Shown here one piece after another: positions 9,586 to 17,487 of a stretch of 64,000 nt of DNA. The stretch spans positions 372,001 through 436,000 of the forward strand of contig NZ_VKKX01000022.1 of NCBI RefSeq assembly GCF_008271655.1, written 5' to 3'. Position 1 is the first letter of the stretch. Each line of letters starts with the position of its first letter. Source of the DNA: Gemmobacter caeruleus (GTDB lineage Bacteria > Pseudomonadota > Alphaproteobacteria > Rhodobacterales > Rhodobacteraceae). The translations under genes and the position numbers were made by a program. Below the pieces are notes generated by a model. The model worked only from the letters and a program-made list of their open reading frames with translations, made no database searches and was not told the origin of the DNA.

Positions 9586-10407
9586 TCAGGGCTGGGCGCG
9601 CCGTGCCAGCCAGTCGCCCCATTGCGCGGCATCGCCGGCATAGACGTTGATATCCACCGCGCCGCCGATCCCCGGGATCTGCCCGGTCGAGGTATATTGC
9701 CAGAAGGCCCAATGCTGGCCGGGATAGCGGTCCGACGGATGCGCAGCGACCGAGCGCAGCCAGAAATCCACCCCCTTCAGCCGCCACATCTGGTTGTCTT
9801 CGTAGAAATCCACCGTTGTATACAGGATCGGCGCGGTGCCGTAATGCTGGGTGAACATGCGGATCAGCACCTCCGCATCGGCCCGGATTACCTCGGGCGC
9901 GCGGCGGATGGTGCAGGTCGGGCTGGTCGGCGTCCATTCCATGTCGATCACCGGCGGCAAATCGCCCGACCGTTTCGGCACGTGGCGGAAGAACCAGCGC
10001 GCCTGTTCCTCGGGCGCGCGACAATGGTAGAAAAAGTGATAGGCGCCGCGCCGCACGCCGGCCGCGGCGGCACCGCGCCAATGGCTGTGGAACATCTCGT
10101 CCACCCGGTCGCCGCCCTCGGTGGCCTTGATGAAGGCGAAATTCACCCCGTTGGCGCGGGCGGTCGGCCAGTCCACGGCCAGTTGGAACCGTGCCACGTC
10201 GATGCCATGCACGTCATGCTTGCGGATGGCCGCCGCCAGTTCGGGATGCGGATCGGCATCCGAGAAATTCGCCCGCGTCACCTGCCCCGGCGCGGCGGCG
10301 GGCGCGGCGTGCTGAAGCCGCCCGCCCCCGTCATGGCGCCCCCCGCCCCCTCCACAGGCCGCAAGAAAAGACAGGCAGGCCAGCAGGGCAAAACGGGGCA
10401 GATTCAT
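9586..10407 (-). CDS. GH25-family lysozyme-like lipoprotein
   Basis: The 273-residue protein begins with a lipoprotein signal peptide ending in the lipobox LAAC, then a Gly-rich linker, then a glycoside hydrolase family 25 domain from about residue 65: HGIDVARFQLAVDWPTARAN, FAFIKATEGGDRVD, GAYHFFYHCRAPEEQARWF, LPPVIDMEW and FWQYTSTGQIPGIGGAVDIN. These include the Asp, Asp-x-Glu and Trp-Gln-Tyr positions of the family active site. It should cleave peptidoglycan from the outer membrane or periplasmic side. A GAGG site precedes the ATG. It follows the EF-hand gene on the same strand by 71 bp and is followed by the dispersed repeat. Confidence 0.93.
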   Translation of the reverse strand: MNLPRFALLACLSFLAACGGGGGRHDGGGRLQHAAPAAAPGQVTRANFSDADPHPELAAAIRKHDVHGIDVARFQLAVDWPTARANGVNFAFIKATEGGDRVDEMFHSHWRGAAAAGVRRGAYHFFYHCRAPEEQARWFFRHVPKRSGDLPPVIDMEWTPTSPTCTIRRAPEVIRADAEVLIRMFTQHYGTAPILYTTVDFYEDNQMWRLKGVDFWLRSVAAHPSDRYPGQHWAFWQYTSTGQIPGIGGAVDINVYAGDAAQWGDWLARRAQP

Positions 10408-10478
10408 GAAAACCTCGACGTGAATACTCCGCCCGCATCGTGGCCGAGGCGGGCGGGATTGTCACGGCGGAATCGGGC

Positions 10479-11048
10479 TCAGCGGGCGAAATCCGCCGCA
10501 GTGACAGCGCCGTCACCATCGCGATCCAGCGTGGCGAAAAGCCGGTCGGTCGCCGCCACGAATTCGGCCTCGGTCACGCTGCCATTGCCATCGGCATCGT
10601 TGAAGGCGGGGCTCATCGCCTCATGCATGGCGGCGCCGGGGCCGTTGCCACCATGGCCCTGGCCTTGTCCCTGACCATGCCCCTTGCCCTGACCTTGGCC
10701 ATGCCCCTTGCCCTGGCCATGCCCTTTGCCCTGCCCCGGACCGTGGCCCTTGCCCTGACCTTGGCCCTGACCGGCCATCGCACCGCCGGCCTTGCTCTCC
10801 ATCTCGGCCTGCATGTGGTCTTCGACCAGCGCCCATTCCTCGGCGCTCAGCGTCTTGTCATTGTCGCTGTCGAACATGAAGAACACCTCGCCCCGCTTGG
10901 TGCGGGCTTCGTCCAGGGTGACCTTGCCATCGGCATTGCCGTCCCACTGTTCCATGAAATGCGGGCCGGGATCTTCGGCCTGTGCCAGCGCAGGCAGGGC
11001 GAAACCCATCGCGATCAGGACAGGCAGGGTGAAAACAGTCGAGCGCAT
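10479..11048 (-). CDS. Secreted EF-hand protein with Gly/His/Gln/Lys-rich repeat
   Basis: From the ATG at 11048 (GGAG site upstream) the 189-residue product has a signal peptide (MRSTVFTLPVLIAMGFALPA, cleaved after LAQA) and four EF-hand loops: DGNADGKVTLDE and DSDNDKTLSAEE in the first half, DADGNGSVTEAE and DRDGDGAVTAAD in the second. The two halves are separated by about 45 residues built only from Gly, Gln, His, Lys and an occasional Pro. It should bind calcium in the periplasm or outside; the His-rich part could bind transition metals. The frame continues upstream to 11267, but the signal peptide fixes this start. It lies 65 bp downstream of the CMD-like gene and may share its FNR-type control. 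Confidence 0.88.
   Translation of the reverse strand: MRSTVFTLPVLIAMGFALPALAQAEDPGPHFMEQWDGNADGKVTLDEARTKRGEVFFMFDSDNDKTLSAEEWALVEDHMQAEMESKAGGAMAGQGQGQGKGHGPGQGKGHGQGKGHGQGQGKGHGQGQGQGHGGNGPGAAMHEAMSPAFNDADGNGSVTEAEFVAATDRLFATLDRDGDGAVTAADFAR
10651..10774 (-). repeat. Degenerate tandem repeat encoding the Gly/His/Gln/Lys linker
   Basis: On the minus strand this stretch repeats GGC-CAX-GG units that encode GQGKGHG-type heptads in several variants. On the plus strand it appears as reiterated CATGCCCCTTGCCCTGGC-like units of about 18-24 bases. Near-identity between units suggests recent expansion by slippage, and copy number is likely to vary between strains. It stays in frame with the EF-hand gene throughout. 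Confidence 0.85.
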
Positions 11049-11113
11049 CGGAATCTCCATCATATGCATCATTTCATATACGTTGATCCGTCCTGCTTCC
11101 GTCGCAGTTTTCT

Positions 11114-11449
11114 TCATGCCGCCAGCTCGTCCCACGCGGCCAGCGCATGTGCGGCATACATCACCGCCGGCCCGCCGCCCATCTGGACCGCCATCGCCAG
11201 CACGTCGCCCAGTTCCTCGCGCGTGGCGCCGGATTTCATCAGCGCCTCGACATGGAAATTGATGCACGGCTCGCAGCGCTGCGAAATCGCGATGCCAAGC
11301 GCGACATATTCCTTTTCCTTGTCGCCCAGCGGCCCGTTATCCTTGGCCGCGCGCGACAGGGCGCCAAAGCCCGCCATCGCCTCGGGGATCAGCTTGTTCA
11401 TCACACGCAACTCGGCGCGCATCGCGGAAATCTTGTCCTTGCAGGTCAT
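11114..11449 (-). CDS. Carboxymuconolactone decarboxylase-family protein (AhpD-like)
   Basis: The 111-residue protein has the CMD fold signature, including the redox CEPC motif followed two residues later by His (ISQRCEPCINFHVEAL, about residues 55-70) and the downstream GATREELGDVLAMA helix. Members with Cys-x-x-Cys act like AhpD in peroxide reduction or carry out small redox steps; true carboxymuconolactone decarboxylases lack this pair. An AGGAGGG site stands 5 bases before the ATG. An FNR-type palindrome lies 55 bp upstream of the start codon, so expression is probably raised or lowered with oxygen. The EF-hand gene follows on the same strand. The actual substrate is unknown. Confidence 0.92.
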   Translation of the reverse strand: MTCKDKISAMRAELRVMNKLIPEAMAGFGALSRAAKDNGPLGDKEKEYVALGIAISQRCEPCINFHVEALMKSGATREELGDVLAMAVQMGGGPAVMYAAHALAAWDELAA

Positions 11450-11503
11450 CGGTCCCTCCTGTGGTCATGCCGCAGGGGTGGCATGGGCCAGAGGGCCGCG
11501 CCT

Positions 11504-11517
11504 TGACATATATCAAA
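11504..11517 (-). promoter_or_regulatory. Probable FNR/FnrL (Crp-Fnr family) binding site
   Basis: The sequence TTGACATATATCAA fits the FNR-type consensus TTGAY-N4-ATCAA with dyad symmetry. Its centre is about 61 bp upstream of the CMD-like start codon, which would place it near -41.5 for a transcript beginning around 11469, the class II activator position. It lies 13 bp beyond the end of the FAD oxidoreductase gene, so the CMD-EF-hand unit is the likely target. DNR- or NnrR-type relatives recognise similar sites, so the exact regulator is not certain. Confidence 0.62.
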
Positions 11518-11529
11518 AAATGAATGTGA

Positions 11530-12606
11530 TCAGCCGAACCTCGCCGGCGACAGGCGCGCCGCCAGATCGGCGCCAATCGCCAGGCTGCGACCGGCCAGCA
11601 GATCGGCCACCAGCCCCGCCGCCGCCGGCGAGGTCTGAAAGCCATAGCCGCCCTGCCCCGCCAGCCAGAAAAAGCCCGGCACATGCGGGTCAGGCCCGAT
11701 CACCGGCACCCGATCGGGCGCAAAGGTGCGCAGCCCCGCCCAATTCGCCACAAGGCGCTTCACGGGTTCGGTCACCATCGCCTCATAACGGGCCAGCCCC
11801 TCGGCCAGCACCATGTCATCGGCCCAGGCATCCTGCGGCGGAAGCGGGTCTTCCTCGGCGGGTGACACGATCAACGCGCCGGCATCGGGCTTGGCATACC
11901 AGCTTTCGCCGCAGCCAAAGATCATCGGCCAGCGTGCCACGTCCAGCCCGCCCGGCGCCGGGATGCGCGCCATCGACCGGCGCAGCGGGGTAAAGCCCAG
12001 CGGCGCCACCCCGGCCAATGCGGCCACCGCATCCACCCAGGCGCCCGCGGCATTGATCAGCACCGGCGCGGCATGATCACCCTGCGGCGTGGTCACCCGC
12101 CACAGCCCGCCCGCGTGACGGATGGCCCCGACCCGCGCCCCGGTCATGAGCTGCCCGCCGGCCGCGCGCAGGCGGCGGATATGGGTCTGGATCAGCAGAT
12201 CGGTGTCGATATCCCAGGCGTGATCGGCCAGACCGGCAAAGGCCACGCTTTCGGGGTTGAGGATCGGCACCACCGCGCGGGCGGTCTCGGTCGTGATTTC
12301 CTCCAGCTGAAATCCGGCCAGATCACGCTCAAAGGCCGCGCGCTGATCGGCGCCCGCAACGATCATCAACCCGCGATCCGACAGGATGCCTGGCTGGGCG
12401 CGAAAGGCCGGCCCCGAGGCCAGCGACAGCTCGACGACCGGCGGCAGACCATAGCGCGGCTCATAAAGCGCGGCCGACCGACCCGAGGCGTGATGCGCCG
12501 GGTGGGACTCGGCCTCCAACACCAGAACCCGACCGAGATCCGATAGGGCCGACGCGGCAGAAAGGCCGGCGATCCCGGCGCCGATGATGATGAAATCCTG
12601 TGTCAT
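11530..12606 (-). CDS. FAD-dependent oxidoreductase (DAO/glycine oxidase-like)
   Basis: The 358-residue product begins with the Rossmann dinucleotide motif IIGAGIAGLSAASAL and the acidic end LVLEAE, then HHASGRSAALYEP, where FAD is held, and ends with a DAO-domain C-terminus (PVIGPDPHVPGFFWLAGQGG followed by YGFQTSPAAAGL). This is the layout of D-amino-acid or glycine oxidases and related dehydrogenases. The substrate is probably an amino acid or N-methyl amine, but it cannot be fixed. There is no signal peptide. It stands alone on the minus strand between the FNR-type site and the terminator of the purine operon. Confidence 0.9.
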   Translation of the reverse strand: MTQDFIIIGAGIAGLSAASALSDLGRVLVLEAESHPAHHASGRSAALYEPRYGLPPVVELSLASGPAFRAQPGILSDRGLMIVAGADQRAAFERDLAGFQLEEITTETARAVVPILNPESVAFAGLADHAWDIDTDLLIQTHIRRLRAAGGQLMTGARVGAIRHAGGLWRVTTPQGDHAAPVLINAAGAWVDAVAALAGVAPLGFTPLRRSMARIPAPGGLDVARWPMIFGCGESWYAKPDAGALIVSPAEEDPLPPQDAWADDMVLAEGLARYEAMVTEPVKRLVANWAGLRTFAPDRVPVIGPDPHVPGFFWLAGQGGYGFQTSPAAAGLVADLLAGRSLAIGADLAARLSPARFG

Positions 12607-12667
12607 GAAGGCAGGTTAGGCAGCGCATAGCCGCCGCGCTTGCCCATTTGCGACTTGGGCAAGCGAA

Positions 12668-12691
12668 AGGCCCGCCGGTGAGGGCGGGCCT
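12668..12691 (-). terminator. Hairpin terminator of the xdh-ABC operon
   Basis: AGGCCCGCC and GGCGGGCCT form a perfect 9-bp stem with a 6-base loop, 22 bp beyond the stop of the BMP-type protein gene. On the minus strand the stem is followed by TTTCG, a weak U-run. It is the most probable end of the seven-gene operon that starts at xdhA. Confidence 0.75.
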
Positions 12692-12712
12692 GTGCCAGAG
12701 CCATGGCGGCCC

Positions 12713-13798
12713 TTATTTCGGGATGTCGCCGGTGATGCCTTCGACGTAGAAATTCATGCCCAGCAGATCGCCATCCGGCGCGGTCGCGCCCTCGGCCAGC
12801 CAGTCAGAGCCATCCTGTTTCTTGATCGGGCCGGTAAACGGGTGATAGGTGCCCGCCGCGATATCGTCGCGCAGCTTCTCGGCCTCGGCCTTGACCTCGG
12901 CCGGCACGGCCTCGGTGATGTCACCGATCAGCACCTCGCCGCCGGCGATGCCTTCCCAGGCATCGGCCTGCTGATAGCTGCCATCCATCAGGGCGCCGAC
13001 GCGCTTGACGTAATAGGGGCCCCAGTTGTCGATGATCGACGACACGCGCGGGCTGGGCTTGTATTCCGACATGTCCGACGCCTGGCCAAAGCCGATGACC
13101 TTGCCGCCCGCCTTGGCGGCCTCGGCCAGCGGCGCGGTGGAATCGGTGTGGCTGGCGATCACGTCCACGCCCTGTTCGATCATCGCCTTGGCGGCGTCGG
13201 CCTCTTTCGCCGGGTCGAACCAGGTGAAGGCCCAGACCACCGTCAGTTCGACATTCGGGTTCACCTTCTTGGCGTGCAGGTAATAGCTGTTGATCCCCAT
13301 CACCACCTCGGGAATCGGGAACGAGCCGATATAGCCGATCTTGTTCGATTTGGTCATGCGGCCCGCGATGGTGCCCTGCACGGCGCGGCCCTCATAGAAG
13401 CGCGCGTTATAGGTCGAGACATTGGGATGTTCGCGCTTGAACCCGGTCGCATGTTCGAATTTCACGTTCGGGAACTTGGCCGCCACGGCATTCGTCGCGT
13501 CCATGTAGCCGAAAGAGGTGGTGAAGATGATGTTGCAGCCACCAAGCGCCATCTGCGTCAGCACGCGCTCCGCATCGGCGCCTTCGGGCACGTTTTCCTG
13601 CCAGGCGATCTCCACCTTGTCGCCAAAGGCCTTTTGCACGTCCAGCGCGCCCTGATGGTGCTGATAGGTCCAGCCGCCATCGCCGATCGGGCCGACATAG
13701 ACAAAGCAGGCCTTGGTCTTGTCCTGCGCCATGGCGGCGCCGCCAAAGGCCATCGAAAGGCCAAGCGCGGCAGTGGCAAGAAGATGTCTGCGTTTCAT
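12713..13798 (-). CDS. BMP-family ABC transporter substrate-binding protein (nucleoside/purine type)
   Basis: The 361-residue protein starts at 13798 (MKRRHLLATAALGLSMAFGG) with a signal peptide ending in AMA or AMAQ; an ATG 8 codons upstream lacks a ribosome site. The mature part, with FVYVGPIGDGGWTYQHHQGA, FTTSFGYMDA, FEHATGF and GYIGSFPIPEV, is the basic-membrane-protein family, periplasmic receptors for purine nucleosides and related compounds. No lipobox Cys is seen, so it should be soluble in the periplasm. It is the last gene of the operon that begins with xdhA, and the transporter genes directly precede it. The likely ligand is a purine base or nucleoside, inferred from xdhABC linkage. 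Confidence 0.92.
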   Translation of the reverse strand: MKRRHLLATAALGLSMAFGGAAMAQDKTKACFVYVGPIGDGGWTYQHHQGALDVQKAFGDKVEIAWQENVPEGADAERVLTQMALGGCNIIFTTSFGYMDATNAVAAKFPNVKFEHATGFKREHPNVSTYNARFYEGRAVQGTIAGRMTKSNKIGYIGSFPIPEVVMGINSYYLHAKKVNPNVELTVVWAFTWFDPAKEADAAKAMIEQGVDVIASHTDSTAPLAEAAKAGGKVIGFGQASDMSEYKPSPRVSSIIDNWGPYYVKRVGALMDGSYQQADAWEGIAGGEVLIGDITEAVPAEVKAEAEKLRDDIAAGTYHPFTGPIKKQDGSDWLAEGATAPDGDLLGMNFYVEGITGDIPK

Positions 13799-13846
13799 TC
13801 GCAAGCTCCCTGTTGGGGTCAAGGCCCCGGTTGAATGGTTCCGCGT

Positions 13847-14776
13847 CTAGCGCGCGGCGTGGAAATTCTGTCCCAGACAGGCCGGCGCGTTCAGCGCCGC
13901 CTTGCCCCGCCCCGACGACATCAGGACCAGCACAAGGATGGTTATCAGATAGGGCGACATCGACAAGTACTCCACCGGGATGCCGACCTGCGCCGCCTGA
14001 AGGTTGAGCTGAAGCACGGTTATCCCGCCGAACAGCCAGGCCCCGAGCAGCGCGCGCCACGGTTTCCAGCTGGCAAAGACCACGATGGCCAGCGCGATCC
14101 AGCCCGCCCCGGCGGTGATGCCATCCACCCATTGCGGCACACGCACGAGGCTCAGATAAGCGCCGCCCAAGCCCGCCATGGCACCGCCGAACATGATCGC
14201 CAGCATGCGGATGCGCACCACCTTGTAGCCAAGCGCATGCGCCGCGTCATGGCTTTCGCCCACGGCCCGCAGGATCAGCCCGCCCCGGCTGAATTTCAGA
14301 AAGGCCCAGACCGCCGCCACGGCGATGATCGACAGATAGACAAACGGGTCATGGCCAAAGACCACCCGCCCCAGAAACGGAATATCGGCCAGCGGACCAA
14401 AGGGCACGGCGCCGGTATGGGGCGGCTTGATCCCCACGTAATTCTGCCCCAGCAGCGACGACAGCCCCAGCCCGAACAGGGTCAGCGCCAGGCCCGAGGC
14501 CACCTGATTGGCCTGCATCACCTGCGTCAGCGCGGCAAACAGCAGGCTCAGCGCCGCGCCGCCCGCCGCGCCGCCCAGAAAGCCCAGGGTGGGGCTGCCG
14601 GTCTCGACCGCGGTGATGAAGCCGCAGATCGCGCCCATGATCATCATCCCCTCGACGCCGAGGTTCAGCACCCCTGCCTTTTCCACCACCAGCTCACCCA
14701 CGGCCGCCAGCAGGATCGGCACCGACGCCACCATGAGCGAGGCAATCAGCAGCGCCGGATCAATGCCCCCAAACAT
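13847..14776 (-). CDS. ABC transporter permease (nucleoside type), second subunit
   Basis: The 309-residue membrane protein has about eight to nine hydrophobic segments and the [20 protein letters not shown] motif (around residues 36-55), typical of the BPD_transp_2 permeases such as YufQ/NupQ. Its [15 protein letters not shown] loop and [20 protein letters not shown] coupling region, in which the EAA-like loop contacts the ATPase, are intact. The start codon shares a base with the stop of the preceding permease (position 14776). It is followed by the binding-protein gene after 48 bp. It would form a heterodimeric channel with the other permease. Confidence 0.9.
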   Translation of the reverse strand: MFGGIDPALLIASLMVASVPILLAAVGELVVEKAGVLNLGVEGMMIMGAICGFITAVETGSPTLGFLGGAAGGAALSLLFAALTQVMQANQVASGLALTLFGLGLSSLLGQNYVGIKPPHTGAVPFGPLADIPFLGRVVFGHDPFVYLSIIAVAAVWAFLKFSRGGLILRAVGESHDAAHALGYKVVRIRMLAIMFGGAMAGLGGAYLSLVRVPQWVDGITAGAGWIALAIVVFASWKPWRALLGAWLFGGITVLQLNLQAAQVGIPVEYLSMSPYLITILVLVLMSSGRGKAALNAPACLGQNFHAAR

Positions 14777-15861
14777 CAGCGTGCCTCCCCCTTCTTGGCC
14801 AGACGGATACGGAAATTGGTCAACAGATCGCAGGCCAGCAGAAAGAACAGCAGCATCCCCTGAAAGGCCTGGATCGCCGCCGAAGGCAGGCCCAGATTGG
14901 TCGAGGCCATCTCACCCCCGATATAGGTCAGCGCCATCAGCAGCCCCGCAAACAGGATCCCCACCGGATTGAGCCGGCCGAGAAAGGCCACGATGATCGC
15001 GGTGAAGCCGTAGCCGGAATTGAAGTCGATGGAGATCTGCCCCGCCGGCCCCGTCACCTCAAAGAGGCCCGCCATCCCCGCCAGCGCGCCGGCCACCCCC
15101 ATGCACAGCATGACCAGCCGATCGGGCTGCACGCCGGCATAACGCGCGGCGCGCGGCGCCTGCCCCGACAGCTTGATCTGGAACCCCAGCATGTGCCGCT
15201 GCAACAACACATAGGCCGCAACCACCGTGGCCAGCGCCATCACGCCGCCCCAATGCAGCCCCGCCCCCTCCCACAGAAAGCCGTTGCGTGCCGCCGCATA
15301 GCCCGAGAAATTGCGACTGCCCGGAAAGCCCATCCCCTCCGGGTTGCGCAGAAACCCGGTCGAGGCCATGGCCAGCACCGTCTGCGCCACATAGACCAGC
15401 ATGAGCGAAACCAGGATCTCATTGGTGTTGAAGCGCGTCTTCAGCACCGCCGGGATCATCGCCCAGGCCCAGCCCCCCAGGGCGCCCGCCACCACCATGG
15501 CCGGAAAGATCAGCCGGTTCTCGGTCGGAAACACCGCAAGGCCAAGCGCCGCCCCGCAGATCGCGCCCATGATATACTGGCCCTCGGCACCGATATTCCA
15601 GATACCCGCGCGGAACCCCAGGCTCAGCCCGACCGCGATCAGGATCAGCGGCCCCGCCTTCACCAGCAATTGCCCGCGCAGATAAAAGGCAAATTCCCCG
15701 AACAGCGGATCCCAGAAGATCGTGCGGATCGCCTCGAACGGGTTCTTGCCCAGCACGGCGAACATGATCCCGCCCGCCACCATCGTCAGCGCCACCGCCA
15801 GAACCGGGGTCGCCCGGCTCCACATCACCGAAGGCGAAGGGCGCTTTTCCAGTTTCAGCAT
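14776..15861 (-). CDS. ABC transporter permease (nucleoside type), first subunit
   Basis: The 361-residue protein has a cytoplasmic N-terminus, a first helix AVALTMVAGGIMFAVLGKNP, then LRGQLLVKAGPLILIAVGLS and the family motif WNIGAEGQYIMGAICGAALG (around residues 94-113), matching the YufP/NupP-like permeases. Later helices include YGFTAIIVAFLGRLNPVGIL. It is separated from the ATPase gene by 96 bp that hold copy B of the dispersed repeat, and its stop abuts the next permease in a one-base overlap. With that permease, the ATPase and the BMP protein it would import purines or nucleosides. Confidence 0.9.
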   Translation of the reverse strand: MLKLEKRPSPSVMWSRATPVLAVALTMVAGGIMFAVLGKNPFEAIRTIFWDPLFGEFAFYLRGQLLVKAGPLILIAVGLSLGFRAGIWNIGAEGQYIMGAICGAALGLAVFPTENRLIFPAMVVAGALGGWAWAMIPAVLKTRFNTNEILVSLMLVYVAQTVLAMASTGFLRNPEGMGFPGSRNFSGYAAARNGFLWEGAGLHWGGVMALATVVAAYVLLQRHMLGFQIKLSGQAPRAARYAGVQPDRLVMLCMGVAGALAGMAGLFEVTGPAGQISIDFNSGYGFTAIIVAFLGRLNPVGILFAGLLMALTYIGGEMASTNLGLPSAAIQAFQGMLLFFLLACDLLTNFRIRLAKKGEAR

Positions 15862-15883
15862 GGCATGCGCCCCCTGCCTTCTT

Positions 15884-15930
15884 CTTTTCCTGCATATCCT
15901 TGGGCGGTGCGGAGGGCCGACAGCCCCCCG
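15884..15930 (+). repeat. Dispersed GC-rich repeat, copy B (diverged)
   Basis: A diverged copy fills most of the spacer between the ATPase and the first permease of the nucleoside transporter. Recognisable pieces are ATATCCTTGGGCGG and GGGCCGACAGCCCCCCGG; the TTCATCTGTTC end has decayed. It is on the plus strand, opposite to the operon. As RNA it would form a hairpin between two cistrons, so it could alter the relative expression of ATPase and permease. Confidence 0.65.
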
Positions 15931-15957
15931 GCGACGCCCGCCCGCCCCGCGCCGGTC

Positions 15958-17487
15958 TCAGGCCCCATGATGCGCCACCTCCATGCCATGCGCGCCGCCC
16001 ATCATCAGGCCGATCTCATCCACCGTCAGCCCCGCCACCGGGCGGGGCTTGCTCAGCCGGCCCTCGTTCAGCGCGGCGAAACTGTCGGCGATCTCCAGCA
16101 GTTCATCCAGATCCTGACTGATCACCACCACCGCCGCGCCCTGCGCCGCACGGTCAAGGATCGCCTGACGGATCGCCGCCGCCGCCGCGGCATCGACACC
16201 CCAGGTCGGCTGGTTGATCACGATCACCTCGGGGCTTTGCGACAATTCCCGCCCGACCACGAATTTCTGAAGGTTCCCGCCCGAAAGCGCCCGCGCCGCG
16301 ACATGGGTGCCCGGCGTGCGCACGTCGAAATCGCGGATCACCGCCGCGGCAAAGGCCTCGGTCTTGCGCCAGTCGATGAAGCCCCGCCGGGTCAACCCCT
16401 GCCGGGTCGCCCCGGTCAGCAGTGCGTTTTCAGTGAGCGACATGTTGGGCGCCGCCGCGTGGCCCAGCCGTTCCTCGGGTGCCGCCACCAGCCCGGCGCG
16501 CCGCCGCGCCTCCGGTCCCAGATCGCCCACCGGCCGGCCATGGATGCGCACCCGGTCGGCATCGCTGCGCAATTCGCCCGACAGCGCCAGCAACAGCTCG
16601 TCCTGGCCGTTGCCCGCGACGCCCGCGATGCCCAGCACCTCGCCACGCGCCACGGTAAAGCTCACCGATTTCAGGCTGGTGCCAAAGGGGATGGGCGAGG
16701 GAACTGACAGGTCGCTCACGCCAAGCGCCACCTCGCCGCGGGTGCCGGCGCGCCGCTCCGGCGGGGTCAGCGTCGCGCCGACCATCATCTCGGCCATCTC
16801 GCGCGCGGTCTTTTCGCGCGGGGTGCAGGTTGCCACCACCTTGCCCCGCCGCAGGATCGTCGCCTCGTCGCACAGCGCCCGGATCTCCTCCAGCTTGTGC
16901 GAGATATAAAGGATCGAGGTGCCCTCCGCCTTCAACTGCCGCAGCGTCTTGAACAGGATTTCCACCTCTTGCGGCGTCAGCACGCTGGTCGGTTCGTCCA
17001 TGATCAGCAGTTTCGGCGATTGCAGCAGACAGCGGATGATCTCCACTCGCTGACGCTCACCCGCCGACAGATCGCCCACCATGCGCGACGGGTCGAGCGG
17101 CAGGCCATATTCCTCGCTCACCGCGCGGATCCGCGCCGCCAGTTCGCGCATCGGCGGCGGGGTTTCCATGCCAAGCGCCACATTCTCGGCCACCGACAGC
17201 GCCTCGAACAGGCTGAAATGCTGGAACACCATCGCCACGCCCGAGGCCCGCGCCGCCGAGGGCTTGGCCGGCGCATAGGGCGCGCCGCGCCAGACCATGC
17301 GCCCCTGATCGGGCTTCACCAGCCCGTAGATCATCTTGACGAGGGTCGATTTGCCGGCGCCATTCTCGCCCAAAAGGGCGTGGACCTCACCCTCATGGAT
17401 GGTGAAGGACACGTCGCTATTGGCCACGACGCCCGGATAGGCCTTGGTCACGCCCTCGATGCGCAACAGCGCGGCGTCGCTGGTCAT
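15958..17487 (-). CDS. Nucleoside-type ABC transporter ATP-binding protein (double ABC domain)
   Basis: The product from the ATG at 17487 is 509 residues (MTSDAALLRIEGVTKAYPGV) with two ABC domains in tandem, as in RbsA or YufO. Domain 1 has Walker A GENGAGKST (40-48), signature LSAGERQRVEII and Walker B LLIMDEPTSVLT. Domain 2 has a degenerate Walker A (GVAGNGQDELL), signature LSGGNLQKFVVG and VIVINQPTWGVD in place of the Walker B Glu. Only the first site should hydrolyse ATP, as is usual here. The start is set by the ATGA overlap with the xdhC stop at 17484; the longer upstream frame is not homologous. It energises the two permeases downstream. Confidence 0.94.
   Translation of the reverse strand: MTSDAALLRIEGVTKAYPGVVANSDVSFTIHEGEVHALLGENGAGKSTLVKMIYGLVKPDQGRMVWRGAPYAPAKPSAARASGVAMVFQHFSLFEALSVAENVALGMETPPPMRELAARIRAVSEEYGLPLDPSRMVGDLSAGERQRVEIIRCLLQSPKLLIMDEPTSVLTPQEVEILFKTLRQLKAEGTSILYISHKLEEIRALCDEATILRRGKVVATCTPREKTAREMAEMMVGATLTPPERRAGTRGEVALGVSDLSVPSPIPFGTSLKSVSFTVARGEVLGIAGVAGNGQDELLLALSGELRSDADRVRIHGRPVGDLGPEARRRAGLVAAPEERLGHAAAPNMSLTENALLTGATRQGLTRRGFIDWRKTEAFAAAVIRDFDVRTPGTHVAARALSGGNLQKFVVGRELSQSPEVIVINQPTWGVDAAAAAAIRQAILDRAAQGAAVVVISQDLDELLEIADSFAALNEGRLSKPRPVAGLTVDEIGLMMGGAHGMEVAHHGA

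Noticed and set aside
6411-9650. A 1079-codon open frame on the plus strand, antisense to ileS
   Set aside because: It mirrors the ileS codon phase; high GC removes stops in such frames. It has no ribosome site, no domain and a composition rich in Arg, Gly and His typical of shadow frames.
9541-10674. A 377-codon plus-strand frame over the GH25 gene
   Set aside because: The minus-strand gene has a lipobox and GH25 motifs; the plus-strand frame has neither ribosome site nor recognisable sequence.
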